Below the pieces are notes generated by a model. It was not told where the DNA came from. It ran no database searches and was given only the letters and a program-made list of their open reading frames with translations. Both the position numbers and the translations under genes were made by a program. A stretch of DNA of 64,000 nt. It comes from Eubacterium aggregans. Its GTDB lineage: Bacteria > Bacillota > Clostridia > Eubacteriales > Eubacteriaceae. Shown here piece by piece: positions 1 to 9,672 of the stretch (positions are counted from its first letter, which is position 1; each line of letters starts with the position of its first letter). The DNA lies in the NCBI RefSeq assembly GCF_900107815.1, contig NZ_FNRK01000012.1, forward strand, positions 33,174-97,173, in the 5' to 3' direction.

Positions 1-2
1 AG

Positions 3-794
3 CATTTTGGCACTAACGCCAATGTCCTCCTGGGGCAAATTCTCTTTCAGCTCAGCAAAACCGTGGATTACAGCATTATCCGTTTAAATGGCGGCAGTAA
101 GGATAATGCTATTCCCCGGGAAGCCCAGGCAGATATTCTCATTGGCCCCAATGAAAAAACTCTGATGACTGAAAAAATTGCGGAGCTGGCTGCCACCTTC
201 ACCCGAATTACCGGGAGTATCGACAGGCAGCTGGCCATTACCGCGGAATTTGGGGATACCCGGGAATATGAGGTCTTTGGCCGGGATTCTGAGGAGCTCG
301 CCATTTTTGTCCTAATGAACAGCCCCAATGGTGTCATGTCCATGAACCATATCCAGGAAGGCCTGGTGGATACCTCCCTCAATCTCGGAATTATGCGTAC
401 CGACGGGGATTGCCTGAGCTTAAGCTTTGCTGTCCGGGGTAATCAAGCCGCCTCCCGGGAATTCCTCACAGACCGCCTTTGTGCCTTTACCCGCTACCTC
501 GGCGGTACCGCCTCAGTTTCCGGGGTCTATCCTCCCTGGGAGTATCGCACCGATTCACCGCTTCGGGACCTGGCCGTGGCCAAATATACCGAAATCTACG
601 GTAAGCCCCCCGTGGTAGAAACCATTCACGCCGGTTTAGAATGTGGGATTATTGCAAGCAAGCTCCCGGATTTAGACATCCTGGCCATGGGCCCGGATAT
701 CCTGGATATCCATACCACCGAGGAGCGTATGGATATTGCCTCTGTGCAGCGGACCTGGAAATTTCTGCTGGCGGTGCTGGAAGCACTTAAATAA
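3..794 (+). CDS. pepD: Aminoacyl-histidine dipeptidase (PepD, M20 family), 5'-truncated by window edge
   Basis: This is the C-terminal half of a cytosolic M20 metallopeptidase that cleaves Xaa-His dipeptides such as carnosine. The frame is open from the first bases of the window, reading HFGTNANVLLGQ before the first internal GTG at 63, which resembles the conserved region just after the metal-binding part of PepD proteins, so the true start lies upstream. The visible part covers the end of the inserted dimerisation domain and the final catalytic segment; GMGPDI-like and IHTTEER motifs near the C-terminus (around 700-730) are typical of the family's last metal-ligand region. The gene ends in TAA and is followed at once by a strong terminator. 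The family call is confident; substrate preference is inferred from family only. Confidence 0.85.
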   Translation, partial: HFGTNANVLLGQILFQLSKTVDYSIIRLNGGSKDNAIPREAQADILIGPNEKTLMTEKIAELAATFTRITGSIDRQLAITAEFGDTREYEVFGRDSEELAIFVLMNSPNGVMSMNHIQEGLVDTSLNLGIMRTDGDCLSLSFAVRGNQAASREFLTDRLCAFTRYLGGTASVSGVYPPWEYRTDSPLRDLAVAKYTEIYGKPPVVETIHAGLECGIIASKLPDLDILAMGPDILDIHTTEERMDIASVQRTWKFLLAVLEALK

Positions 795-814
795 AAGCGT
801 AAAATAAAACCAGA

Positions 815-864
815 AAGGCCGTTACCCAGGATTCTTCACAATCCTAGGTAACGGCCTGTTTTTA
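815..864 (+). terminator. Rho-independent terminator of pepD
   Basis: An 18-bp near-perfect inverted repeat (816-833 against 840-857) with a 6-nt loop is followed by a T-rich tract, 20 nt after the pepD stop. It is a clear intrinsic terminator on the plus strand and closes the pepD transcript before the oppositely oriented small gene at 867-938. Confidence 0.88.
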
Positions 865-866
865 TT

Positions 867-938
867 TCACACCAGCAACGACACGAAGAGACCTAAAAAG
901 CCAATCATCCCAATGCCCAGTAGTTTATCATATTTCAT
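867..938 (-). CDS. Possible 23-residue single-span membrane peptide
   Basis: A tiny reading frame starts MKYDKLLGIG and continues as a hydrophobic stretch to its stop. A purine-rich GGAAGGTGA ribosome site lies just upstream of the ATG, and a TATACT box lies about 35 bp further up in the same direction. The peptide has three charged residues and then one predicted transmembrane helix, like many small membrane peptides. No family is recognised. The rest of the pepD-metH gap (940-1201) shows no other gene or clear signal. The frame could be chance, but the ribosome site and the composition favour a real gene. Confidence 0.4.
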   Translation of the reverse strand: MKYDKLLGIGMIGFLGLFVSLLV

Positions 939-1201
939 CACGGTCACCTTCCTTTTTATCTTGAGGATAGTATACCGGAAAGATGCAGACTGGGCATGTC
1001 GAAGGGGTAATATTCTTTTGTCCAAATTTAAATAAAATATGTTCATTGTAACGGGAATTGAACATTTTGCCGCAAAGGATACGGTTCTGTTACGATTGTT
1101 CGGTAATGACAAGGTATTCCAGGGATAATCCATTACAGTTTACCCAAATAGCGGAATTATACAAGCCTGCGCTCCCACCAGACGACAGCTTGTCCTACTT
1201 T

Positions 1202-3565
1202 TTATTCCCCAAAAACCACCCGGGCAATTTCCACCCCGGCCCGGGCATCCTTACCGTAGTAATCAGCCCCAATGGCCTGGGCGTATTCCGGGTTGAGAAC
1301 GGCCCCCCCCACCATGACTTTGACCTGGGGGCACTGGGTACGCAGCAGGGCAATGGTGGTTTCCATATTCTTCACGGTGGTGGTCATTAAAGCGCTAAGA
1401 CCTACCAGACGGATATCATCCTGGGCCACGGCAGCTGCAATGGTCTGGGCTTCCACGTCCTTACCCAGATCCACCACCTGGTAGCCATAGTTTTCTAAAA
1501 TAACCTTGAGGATATTCTTTCCGATATCGTGGACATCACCCTTGACCGTGGCCAGAAGGATGGTCCCCTTAACGACCTGTCCCTCCTGACCCAGCTGTTC
1601 TTTGATGACGGTAAAAGCATTCTGAACTGTTTCTGCCGCAAAAATCAGATTGGGCAGGAAGGCTTCTCCCGTTTCAAAGGCCTTCCCCACTTGGTCCAGG
1701 CCAGGAATCAGGTGGTCATTGACCACTGCCATGGGCTCTAATTCCTCTAAAAGTCTTCGGGTTGCGGTCGCGGCCTCGTCCTTGCGCCCCTCTACCACGA
1801 TGGTGGTGAGGTCTGGCTGTTCTGTTTCCGGAAGGGCACTTTTCGGTTCCGTCTTCCGATTCTGGCTGCCCCGAATATATTCAAAGCAGTTTTCATCCAG
1901 CCCGTTAAGGGCCCGGGTAGCGGCAATGGCATCCATCATCCCAGTGTCTCCAGGGTTTAAAATGGGGGTGTTGAGCCCTGCCTCCATGGCCATCACCAGG
2001 AAAGTCTTGTTGATAAGCTCCCGGTTGGGTAAGCCGAAGGAAATATTGCTGACTCCCAGCACTGTGGGAACGCCGAAGCGGCTGCCCACTGCCGACACGG
2101 CATCCAGGGTGGACCGAACCCGGTCCTGCTGAGCCGAAGCGGTCAGGCACAGGCAATCAATGAGGATATCGGATTGAGGGATTCCCACGGCCTGAGCAGC
2201 GGTAATGATTTTCTCTGCGATGGCGATGCGCTGGTCCGCCGTTTCCGGGAGTCCGCCATCATCCAGGGTGAGGCCAAGGACACAGGCCCCGTATTTTTTA
2301 GCCAGGGGCAGGATGGCCGCCAGGGAAGCATCCTCCCCATTGACGGAGTTAATAATGGGCTTGCCGTTACATCTGCGGAGAGCGGCTTCCAACACTTCAG
2401 GGTCTGTGCTATCGATTTGCAGGGGAACATCGACAATCTGGCTGACGGCCTCTACCGCCTCGGCCATCATCGCCACCTCATCGATTTCCGGCAATCCCAT
2501 GTTAAGGTCCAATATATGGGCCCCCTGACGGACCTGGGCCAATGCCAGCGTCTTCACCACCGATAGGCCTCCGGCCCGGAGGTCTTCTTTTAGCTCAGCA
2601 CTGGCGCTTGGATTGATACACTCCCCAATGACCCGGATATCCTCTCCCAGGACCAGGGTCCCGGTGGCTGTGGCCACCCGCGTCTGGGGCTTTCCCTTGG
2701 GAGGCACTAGGGGAATGGCTACCGTTGCCTCAATGGTTTTTTTAATGTATTCCGGGGTCGTTCCGCAGCATCCCCCTAGAATGGCCGCCCCAGCCTTAGC
2801 GATCCGGGCCATAATCCCTGCAAAGTCATGGGGGGTGATATCGTAATGGGTCTCACCCGCCACCATCCGTGGAAGCCCTGCATTAGGCTGAACCACTAGA
2901 GGCAGCTGGGTGGCATCCAATAGGGCCTTGATAATCGGGAGCATCCGGTCTGGTCCGGTGGAACAGTTGATGCCAATGGCATCCACCCCCAGGGCCTCCA
3001 GAATAGTCACCACCGTCAAGGGATCTGAACCTGTAAGGGTCCGGCCATTTTCCTCGTAGGTCATGGAGGCGATAATGGGAAGTGCGCAGCTTTCCTTGGC
3101 CGCCAGCACCGCTGCCCGTGCCTCATAAATATCCGTCATGGTTTCAATGATAATTAAATCCACCCCGGCGTCGGCTCCGGCGGTAATGGTTTCCTTGAAA
3201 ATATCCACCGCCTCCTCGAAGGGTACATCTCCCAGGGCGCCAATGAGAGCCCCGATGGGGCCAATGTCCAGAGCGACGAAATCCGGATTCTGGGTCCGGG
3301 CGATGTCCACTGCTGCCTTAACCAAAGTCTCCACAGACAAATTACGACCCCTAAGCTTATAGCGATTGGCCCCAAAGGTATTCGTCACCAGGATGTTAGA
3401 CCCGGCGGCCACATATTCCCCTTGAATTTCCCCAATGATCTCGGGATGGGTTAGGTTCAAAGTTTCGGGAATGGTGGGAATATCCGCCACCCGCTGTTGG
3501 ATGATGCTGCCCATCCCCCCATCCAGATAAAGCCGCTGTTGTTTTAAACATTCTTTAAAATTCAT
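1202..3565 (-). CDS. metH: Cobalamin-dependent methionine synthase, short form without AdoMet activation domain
   Basis: The protein (787 residues) transfers a methyl group from methyl-tetrahydrofolate through B12 to homocysteine. Domain order is homocysteine methyltransferase (about 10-290, zinc cysteines at Cys201 and the GGCCGT pair at 266-267), pterin-binding domain (about 310-560), B12 cap and B12-binding domain (about 590-787, DVHDIG with the cobalt-ligand His near 679). It stops after the B12 domain, so the reductive activation domain of the 1200-residue enzymes is absent, as is usual in Clostridia where a separate partner does this. The ATG at 3565 follows GGTGAT; a GTG 15 bases upstream is an alternative. 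The folate-site motif, usually GERxNxTG, reads GECINPSAS. No SAM riboswitch is seen upstream. Confidence 0.93.
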   Translation of the reverse strand: MNFKECLKQQRLYLDGGMGSIIQQRVADIPTIPETLNLTHPEIIGEIQGEYVAAGSNILVTNTFGANRYKLRGRNLSVETLVKAAVDIARTQNPDFVALDIGPIGALIGALGDVPFEEAVDIFKETITAGADAGVDLIIIETMTDIYEARAAVLAAKESCALPIIASMTYEENGRTLTGSDPLTVVTILEALGVDAIGINCSTGPDRMLPIIKALLDATQLPLVVQPNAGLPRMVAGETHYDITPHDFAGIMARIAKAGAAILGGCCGTTPEYIKKTIEATVAIPLVPPKGKPQTRVATATGTLVLGEDIRVIGECINPSASAELKEDLRAGGLSVVKTLALAQVRQGAHILDLNMGLPEIDEVAMMAEAVEAVSQIVDVPLQIDSTDPEVLEAALRRCNGKPIINSVNGEDASLAAILPLAKKYGACVLGLTLDDGGLPETADQRIAIAEKIITAAQAVGIPQSDILIDCLCLTASAQQDRVRSTLDAVSAVGSRFGVPTVLGVSNISFGLPNRELINKTFLVMAMEAGLNTPILNPGDTGMMDAIAATRALNGLDENCFEYIRGSQNRKTEPKSALPETEQPDLTTIVVEGRKDEAATATRRLLEELEPMAVVNDHLIPGLDQVGKAFETGEAFLPNLIFAAETVQNAFTVIKEQLGQEGQVVKGTILLATVKGDVHDIGKNILKVILENYGYQVVDLGKDVEAQTIAAAVAQDDIRLVGLSALMTTTVKNMETTIALLRTQCPQVKVMVGGAVLNPEYAQAIGADYYGKDARAGVEIARVVFGE

Positions 3566-3620
3566 TGTTATGATCACCACTATCTTTGAATTTCGATTTT
3601 AATTGAATTTTTCTGCTTAG

Positions 3621-3656
3621 AAAAAAGCCACTTCGATTCAATGAAGTGGCTTTTAA
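3621..3656 (-). terminator. Terminator of the bactofilin-like gene
   Basis: A 12-bp inverted repeat (3623-3634 with 3643-3654) ends in a T run when read on the minus strand, about 60 nt past the stop of the gene at 3717. It separates that transcript from metH. Confidence 0.82.
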
Positions 3657-3716
3657 GTATAACAAATCCGCATTGTGTATACAAGCTTTTTCTAAAAAAC
3701 ATCCATCAATTGCCCA

Positions 3717-4826
3717 TCATTCCTGGGCTTCCGGTTGGGCCTTGATCTGGCGCCAAACCACCTGTACAAGCCACCCAAAGGTGTACATCATGGCAGCAAA
3801 GGTAACCAAGCCGCTGATGAAGGGAATGATCTTCACCAGGCTCAGAACCCCGGCCCCCAAAAGGGAGGCCCCCCAAATATTCCACTTCGGAAGGACAAGC
3901 CGGGCCAAAGAAGCCCCCGCAAAGGCGATAGAAATCATTCCCACCGCCGCAGTAAACAAGGCAAGGATACCGGCAATGGGCAACCCAATAAAGGTGAAAC
4001 ATAATAGAATCAGGCACAAGGGCAAAGACAATAATGCTACTAAGCCAGAAACCCAAAGAGGGATGGGACGGCTGACCATCATCGATTTTGCATCATCCAA
4101 TCCCCGACTGAGAACCAAACACAACAGTGCGGCAATGGCCAGGTTGGCAACAAGCCAATACCCTGTCGAGGTTACACGTCGTGCAATGGCACTGGCCACC
4201 GAAGGCTTTGCCGTGGCGGTTTCTGTCTGGGGCTTGGTATATTGCAAATCACCCACCACAGCCGTTGAGGCAATCTCAGGCTTTTGGGGCGCTTCCACCT
4301 TTAGGGTCCCCGTAATCTTGGCATTTGGTCCCAGATACACTCTTTCCGCTGAAATCAAGGCATCACCCTTGATCTCGCCATTAATAACAACCGTTTCCCC
4401 ATAAAACTGACCGCCCCGGCATTCGCCGTCCAAAGTGATATTATTCCCCGCAGCGTAAATCCCCGAGGCCTTGGTACCGACACCCAAATCGATGCCGTAC
4501 CCTGCAACGGTGATGTTCGCCCCCGCTGTTGCATTTTCAATCAATATATTCTGTCCAGCTGCCCGGATACTGCCTCCTGTTGTCATGCCACTGAGGTTTA
4601 TGCTCTGACCGATGATAAAGGCATCGGCACCAATGTTGGCATTTTTCAGGGTCAGGCTTTGGCCACTCCAAAAATAATCCTTTTCGATTTGAATCCCACT
4701 TTCCTGGGATGTGCCGCTAAAGGTATTCCCCGCCGTGTCCGTTTCAGATTCTGCAAAAACTGTTGGTAACAGTCCTAATAGAGCAACCGCCACCACTATA
4801 ACAATGGTACACATTCTTTTTTTCAA
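3717..4826 (-). CDS. Secreted bactofilin-like polymer-forming protein with C-terminal membrane domain
   Basis: The 369-residue product begins with a signal peptide or anchor (LKKRM followed by a hydrophobic run ending LLPTVFAES). Then comes a repeated beta-strand region of about 150 residues (ALISAERVYLG, GEIKGDA, NATAGANI), the short-period pattern of polymer-forming bactofilin-type beta helices. The C-terminal third carries about four transmembrane helices. The start is a TTG at 4826 with AAGGAGG eight bases upstream; the frame extends upstream to 4901 but that leader lacks a ribosome site. A role in the cell envelope is likely, but no specific function is known. The beta-helix family call comes from the repeat pattern; the membrane segments are clear. 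Confidence 0.68.
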   Translation of the reverse strand: MKKRMCTIVIVVAVALLGLLPTVFAESETDTAGNTFSGTSQESGIQIEKDYFWSGQSLTLKNANIGADAFIIGQSINLSGMTTGGSIRAAGQNILIENATAGANITVAGYGIDLGVGTKASGIYAAGNNITLDGECRGGQFYGETVVINGEIKGDALISAERVYLGPNAKITGTLKVEAPQKPEIASTAVVGDLQYTKPQTETATAKPSVASAIARRVTSTGYWLVANLAIAALLCLVLSRGLDDAKSMMVSRPIPLWVSGLVALLSLPLCLILLCFTFIGLPIAGILALFTAAVGMISIAFAGASLARLVLPKWNIWGASLLGAGVLSLVKIIPFISGLVTFAAMMYTFGWLVQVVWRQIKAQPEAQE

Positions 4827-4940
4827 CGCCGCGTCCTCCTTATGAATTTCCATTAGGTCTTTCTTTAGGGTTATTGTATGTCCATCCACCCGACTTGTCA
4901 AGAACCCGTGTAAACCTTATCCGAAAGATTTAGTATTTTT

Positions 4941-5795
4941 TCAGGTTCCCCGGAGCTCATTAAAGAGGGTAAACCCCAAAATCATAGCGCCCCCTAAAAT
5001 CTGGACACCCGTAATGGGTTCCCCCAAAAGGGTGACTGAAACGATAACCGCCACCAGAGGATCAAAATAGCTGGTAATAGCCACCTCCTGGCCGGTCATT
5101 TTGTCGAGGCAGATGAAATACACACAGTAGGCAATTCCCGTGTACAGTAGCCCCAGAATAATCAGGCACACCCATCCCAGCAGATCCAGAGATCCCGCCT
5201 GAAACCCAGCCGTTCCCCCAACATAAGCCACCAGAACCACTAAGGCGACGGCGAACTCAATGAGGGTACGGTCAATACCACTGGTCCGGGTAACAAACTT
5301 ATTCACCAAAACGATAACCGCATAAAATACGGCAGCGATGAGGGCACAGGCAATCCCCAGATTGGTGGATGGCCCGGTATTTCCACTAACACGGATAATC
5401 AGCACCAGCCCCAGGGTCGCCGCCACAAAGCAGACCACCCGTTGGACGGTGGGATGCTCCTTTAACAGAAAGCAGCTCCCCACCATCACCAGGGTCGGAG
5501 CAAAATAGTAGGTCAGGGTGGCAATAGAAATGGTGGTGTACTGAAAGGATTTAAAAAAGAAAATCCAATCTCCCGCCAAGGCGACACCTCCAATGACCAT
5601 GAGGAGCATTTCTCCTTTGATCCTCCCCCAGGGAATTGCCTGTCGCGTCACCAGCTTATAAACTGCCACCGTTACTACAGCGATGAGTGCCCGCCACATG
5701 GCCAGCTCCGGGGCTGGCAGTGCAATATGCCGAACCAATATCCCCATACTCCCAAACAAGGCCATTACGGCCATCATTGCTATTTTTTGTTTCAA
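4941..5795 (-). CDS. EamA/DMT-family drug-metabolite transporter
   Basis: The product has 284 residues and about ten transmembrane segments arranged as two EamA repeats of five, the normal architecture and length for drug/metabolite exporters of the inner membrane. Features include the polar ELAMWRA turn near residue 35 and the second-repeat segment with TSYFDPLVAV. The start is TTG at 5795 with AGGAGG five bases upstream. The substrate cannot be told from sequence; relatives export amino acids or other metabolites. It stands alone between the bactofilin-like gene and prfB. Confidence 0.88.
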   Translation of the reverse strand: MKQKIAMMAVMALFGSMGILVRHIALPAPELAMWRALIAVVTVAVYKLVTRQAIPWGRIKGEMLLMVIGGVALAGDWIFFFKSFQYTTISIATLTYYFAPTLVMVGSCFLLKEHPTVQRVVCFVAATLGLVLIIRVSGNTGPSTNLGIACALIAAVFYAVIVLVNKFVTRTSGIDRTLIEFAVALVVLVAYVGGTAGFQAGSLDLLGWVCLIILGLLYTGIAYCVYFICLDKMTGQEVAITSYFDPLVAVIVSVTLLGEPITGVQILGGAMILGFTLFNELRGT

Positions 5796-5861
5796 TCAAA
5801 CCTCCTGACTTGTCTGTTTTACACATCGATCACTTAAAATCCTGGGTGAGTCCTTAAAATA

Positions 5862-5894
5862 CAAAAACGCCGCCCTTCTGGGACAGCGCAATTT
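5862..5894 (-). terminator. Probable terminator of the secA-prfB transcript
   Basis: Read on the minus strand, an imperfect GC-rich stem (GCGCTGTCCC against GGGCGGCG, loop AGAA) is followed by five T residues about 30 nt after the prfB stop. Confidence 0.6.
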
Positions 5895-5922
5895 TTATAC
5901 TCTTTATTTTAGATGTTTGCCC

Positions 5923-7011
5923 CTACATCTGCTGCAAATAAGCATTCATAAACTGATCCAGATCCCCATCCATCACCGATTGGATATTGCCAACCTCCAC
6001 GTTGGTGCGGTGGTCCTTGACCAGATTGTAGGGGTGGAAAACGTAAGACCGAATTTGGGAGCCCCAGGCAATTTGGCTGTAGTCCCCCACGATATCTTCC
6101 AGCTTTTCCTTTTGCTCCTGCTCCATGATTTCCACCAGCTTGGATTTAAGCATATTCATGGCTACATCCTTGTTTTGATGCTGGGAACGTTCGTTCTGGC
6201 ACTGGACCACCACCCCGGTGGGCATATGGGTGATGCGAATGGCTGAGGAGGTCTTATTGACATGCTGGCCTCCAGCACCGCTGGCCCGGTAAGTGTCTAC
6301 CCGAATATCATCCGGGTTGATTTCTATTTCCACACTATCGTCTACCTCTGGGGTAACATCCAGGGAGGCAAAGGAGGTGTGTCGCCGTCCAGAAGAATCA
6401 AAGGGAGAGATCCGTACCAATCGGTGGACCCCCCGTTCCGTTTTCAGGTAACCGTAGGCATTAATCCCTTCAATGAGAAGGGTGACGCTTTTAATCCCCG
6501 CCACATCCCCGGGCTGTAAATCCAGGGTTTTCACCTTATATCCCTTGGATTCGGCCCAGCGGGTGTACATCCGCAGGAGCATCTCAGCCCAATCGTTGGA
6601 TTCAGTTCCACCGGCACCGGGATGGAGGGAAATAATGGCATTGTTACTGTCGTACTCCCCGGCTAGAAGGGTTTCCAACTTGAACTGTTCCAGTTTTTCA
6701 CCATAGGTGGACAGGGTATCCGGCAGTTCCTCCATCGCCTCGCCTTCCTCCGCCAGTTCAAACATGACCATGATATCGTCCAAATCATCCTTTAGGCTAT
6801 CGTATTGGCCCTTCTTCATCCGAAGGATTTTTTGTTCTTTCAGCACCTTTTGAGCCCGCTGCTGGTCAGTCCAGAAATCCGGCTCCTCGGTAATGCTGCT
6901 TAATTCGTCAATACGGGCCGATAAGGCTGGTAAATCCAGGGATCCCCCCAGTTCACCCAGCTGCTTATCCATTTCGGTGGCCCGCTGCCGACATTCATAT
7001 AAGTCGATCAA
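5923..7011 (-). CDS. prfB: Peptide chain release factor 2, in-frame (no programmed frameshift)
   Basis: RF2 recognises UGA and UAA in the ribosomal A site and triggers peptidyl-tRNA hydrolysis. The 362-residue protein shows the stop-codon reading tripeptide SPF at 202-204 and the catalytic GGQ at 247-249. It lies directly downstream of secA, the usual Firmicutes order. The likely start is TTG at 7011 with AAAGGA seven bases upstream. Most RF2 genes need a +1 frameshift at CTTTGA after about 25 codons. Here the equivalent position (residues 22-27, GGSLDL, about 6930-6945) reads CTGGAT, so the gene is one continuous frame and should lack autoregulation by UGA. Confidence 0.95.
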   Translation of the reverse strand: MIDLYECRQRATEMDKQLGELGGSLDLPALSARIDELSSITEEPDFWTDQQRAQKVLKEQKILRMKKGQYDSLKDDLDDIMVMFELAEEGEAMEELPDTLSTYGEKLEQFKLETLLAGEYDSNNAIISLHPGAGGTESNDWAEMLLRMYTRWAESKGYKVKTLDLQPGDVAGIKSVTLLIEGINAYGYLKTERGVHRLVRISPFDSSGRRHTSFASLDVTPEVDDSVEIEINPDDIRVDTYRASGAGGQHVNKTSSAIRITHMPTGVVVQCQNERSQHQNKDVAMNMLKSKLVEIMEQEQKEKLEDIVGDYSQIAWGSQIRSYVFHPYNLVKDHRTNVEVGNIQSVMDGDLDQFMNAYLQQM

Positions 7012-7052
7012 AGTTGTTTCCTTTCTTGTATGCCGTGCCATTCGCTGCGGCT

Positions 7053-9557
7053 TTAAGCCCCACAGCAATTTTTATACTTCTTACCGCTGCCGCAGGGGCA
7101 GGGCTCGTTGCGGCCGATTTTTTTCTTGTGCACAGTTTGCTGCTTTTCTTCGCCTTGGATTTGGGCTTCATTGGTCTGGGCATTGCTTAGATCAACAGCA
7201 CCCCGGCTCTGGGCCTTGGGAGCGACCTTAATCTGGACATTGTAAATATATCGAACGGTATCCTCCTGAATGCGCTGGATCATATCCTCAAACATGGCAA
7301 AGCCTTCGTTGGTGTATTCCTTAACGGGATCGTTCTGGCCATAGGCCCGCAATCCGATCCCCTGCTTAAGCTGGTCCATGTTGTCAATATGCTCCATCCA
7401 GGCGGCATCCACACAGCGCAGCAGCACCATCCGTTCCAGATTCTGCATTTCTGCATCACCCAGTATATCAATTTTTTCCTTGTAATTTTTCTTGCATAAA
7501 TCCAGGATCATCCCCTGGATATCGTCCCGACTCATTCCAGACTCAAAAGTCATGGCACCCTCTGGGATAAAGGCATTTTCAAAGTAAGCCTTCAGTCCTT
7601 CAATGTCCCAGTCCTCAAAATAATCACCGGTGTTGGTGTACATCTGAACATAGCTGGCAACCATATCCTCGGTCATCTTCCAGATTTGCTCGTGCATATC
7701 CTGTCCATCGATAACCTGCTGGCGCTGTTCGTAGATAATTTCACGTTGCCGGTTCATGACGTTGTCATATTGGAGGACGCTTTTCCGGATATCAAAGTTA
7801 CGAGCTTCTACCTTTTTCTGGGCACTTTCAATCCCCCGGGTGAGCATTTTATTTTCGATGGGGGTTTCCTCATCCATGCCTAGGCCTTCAACCATCCCCT
7901 GGATGCGCTCGGAGCCAAAGACCCGCATGAGGTCATCCTCCAGCGAAACGAAGAATTGAGAGGACCCCGGGTCGCCCTGACGGCCAGAACGGCCACGGAG
8001 CTGATTATCGATCCGGCGGGATTCATGACGCTCAGTCCCGATGATGTGCAAGCCTCCCAGGGCTGGGACACCTTCCCCTAAAACAATATCTGTCCCACGT
8101 CCGGCCATATTGGTGGAAATGGTCACTGCTCCCATTTGTCCGGCACTGGTTACAATTTCCGCTTCCTTTTCAAGGTATTTGGCATTTAACACATTGTGAC
8201 GGATGCCTTCCTTTTTCAGATACTTGCTGAGAAGCTCTGACTTTTCAATGGAAATGGTCCCAATCAAAATAGGTTGCCCGGTTTGGTGACGTTCCTTTAC
8301 CTCCTGGGCTACCGCTTTAAATTTACCAATTTCACTCTTGTACACCAGGTCGTTCATATCCGTCCGGGCCATGGGTTTATTGGTGGGAATGGTGACGACG
8401 TTAAGGTTGTAAATGGTGCTGAATTCCTCTTCCTCGGTTTTAGCCGTACCGGTCATCCCGGACAGCTTATTAAACATCCTGAAATAGTTTTGGAAGGTAA
8501 TGGTGGCCAGGGTCTTGGATTCCCGATTGACCTTTACATTTTCCTTCGCTTCGATGGCCTGGTGAAGGCCGTTGGAGTAGCGCCGACCAGGCATCAAACG
8601 TCCGGTGAATTCATCAACGATGATGATTTCACCCTCCTTGACGACATAGTCCACGTCCCGGGTCATCAACACATTGGCGTGGAGGGCCTGGTTGACATTG
8701 TGGGTGATTTCCATGTTTTCCACATCTGCCAGGTTTTCCAGGTTAAAGTATTTTTCCGCCTTGACGATCCCGGTTTCGGTGAGCATGACGGCTTTCATCT
8801 TCTCGTCTTTTTCGTAATCTTCACTTTTCAGGCTTTTGGCAAAGAGATCCGCCACTTTGTAAAGCTGGGTACTCTTGTCTCCGCTTCCTGAAATGATCAG
8901 GGGGGTTCGGGCTTCATCCACCAAGACGGAGTCTACTTCATCGATGATGGCATAGTTCAGCTCACGCTGGACCTGTTGGGCTTTCTCACCCACCATATTA
9001 TCCCTCAAGTAGTCAAAGCCGAATTCATTATTCGTCCCGTAAGTGATGTCAGCATTGTAGGCTTCGATTTTTTCTTCAAAGGATAAGCCATGGACCACAA
9101 GGCCCACCTTCAGCCCCAAGAATTCATGAATCTTTCCCATCCACTGGCTATCACGGGTGGCCAGATAATCATTGACCGTGACAATATAGACCCCTTTTCC
9201 CTCCAGGGCGTTGAGGTAAGCCGGAAGGGTAGAAACCAGGGTTTTCCCTTCACCGGTTTTCATTTCAGCGATATCCCCATTGTGAAGAACCATTCCCCCT
9301 AATAGTTGTACTGGGAAATGGCGCATGTTCACCGTTCTATCTGCGGCTTCCCGCACTGTGGCAAAGGCCTCCACCAAGAGGTCATCCAGGGTTTCACCAG
9401 CAGCCAGGCGCTCCTTGAAGCACACCGTTTGATTTTTAAGGTCTTCATCGCTCATTGCTTTATATTGATCCTCTAAAGCGAGAACCTGATCGACCACCTT
9501 TTGGTGGCGCTTAACTTCTTTTTTGCTTGGATCAAATAACGAATCTAAAAATCCCAA
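7053..9557 (-). CDS. secA: Preprotein translocase ATPase SecA
   Basis: SecA drives secretory proteins through SecYEG using ATP. The protein has about 834 residues. It carries the NBD1 Walker A (KTGEGKTL near residue 100), the DEAD-like DEVDSVL motif, the preprotein cross-linking domain, NBD2 with NMAGRGTD and [10 protein letters not shown], helical wing and scaffold, and a C-terminal zinc-binding [13 protein letters not shown] that contacts SecB or the ribosome. The chosen start is TTG at 9557 with GGAG eight bases upstream, giving the usual [10 protein letters not shown] opening; GTG at 9566 is possible. A TATAAT box (minus strand, 9602-9597) lies about 40 nt upstream. prfB follows after about 40 bp and is probably co-transcribed. 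Confidence 0.98.
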   Translation of the reverse strand: MGFLDSLFDPSKKEVKRHQKVVDQVLALEDQYKAMSDEDLKNQTVCFKERLAAGETLDDLLVEAFATVREAADRTVNMRHFPVQLLGGMVLHNGDIAEMKTGEGKTLVSTLPAYLNALEGKGVYIVTVNDYLATRDSQWMGKIHEFLGLKVGLVVHGLSFEEKIEAYNADITYGTNNEFGFDYLRDNMVGEKAQQVQRELNYAIIDEVDSVLVDEARTPLIISGSGDKSTQLYKVADLFAKSLKSEDYEKDEKMKAVMLTETGIVKAEKYFNLENLADVENMEITHNVNQALHANVLMTRDVDYVVKEGEIIIVDEFTGRLMPGRRYSNGLHQAIEAKENVKVNRESKTLATITFQNYFRMFNKLSGMTGTAKTEEEEFSTIYNLNVVTIPTNKPMARTDMNDLVYKSEIGKFKAVAQEVKERHQTGQPILIGTISIEKSELLSKYLKKEGIRHNVLNAKYLEKEAEIVTSAGQMGAVTISTNMAGRGTDIVLGEGVPALGGLHIIGTERHESRRIDNQLRGRSGRQGDPGSSQFFVSLEDDLMRVFGSERIQGMVEGLGMDEETPIENKMLTRGIESAQKKVEARNFDIRKSVLQYDNVMNRQREIIYEQRQQVIDGQDMHEQIWKMTEDMVASYVQMYTNTGDYFEDWDIEGLKAYFENAFIPEGAMTFESGMSRDDIQGMILDLCKKNYKEKIDILGDAEMQNLERMVLLRCVDAAWMEHIDNMDQLKQGIGLRAYGQNDPVKEYTNEGFAMFEDMIQRIQEDTVRYIYNVQIKVAPKAQSRGAVDLSNAQTNEAQIQGEEKQQTVHKKKIGRNEPCPCGSGKKYKNCCGA

Positions 9558-9631
9558 TGTGTTCACTCCATTTCTTTATTCTTCGATTACCATCATATTA
9601 TACCACGCTCTTGCCTTTATGGGCTTGCGTG

Positions 9632-9664
9632 TAAAAAGGGACTGTTTCTTACCCAGTCCCTTCA
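9632..9664 (-). terminator. Terminator of the DUF5317 gene
   Basis: On the minus strand AAGGGACTG and CAGTCCCTT pair across a 9-nt loop, followed by TTTTTA, 10 nt past the stop at 9673. It uncouples this gene from secA. Confidence 0.85.
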
Positions 9665-9672
9665 TTCCTTCA

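Noticed and set aside
3566..3716. Possible SAM or B12 riboswitch upstream of metH
   Set aside because: Only about 60 nt separate metH from the previous terminator and no riboswitch core is seen.
6930..6945. Programmed frameshift in prfB
   Set aside because: The frame is continuous and CTTTGA is absent, so no frameshift is needed.
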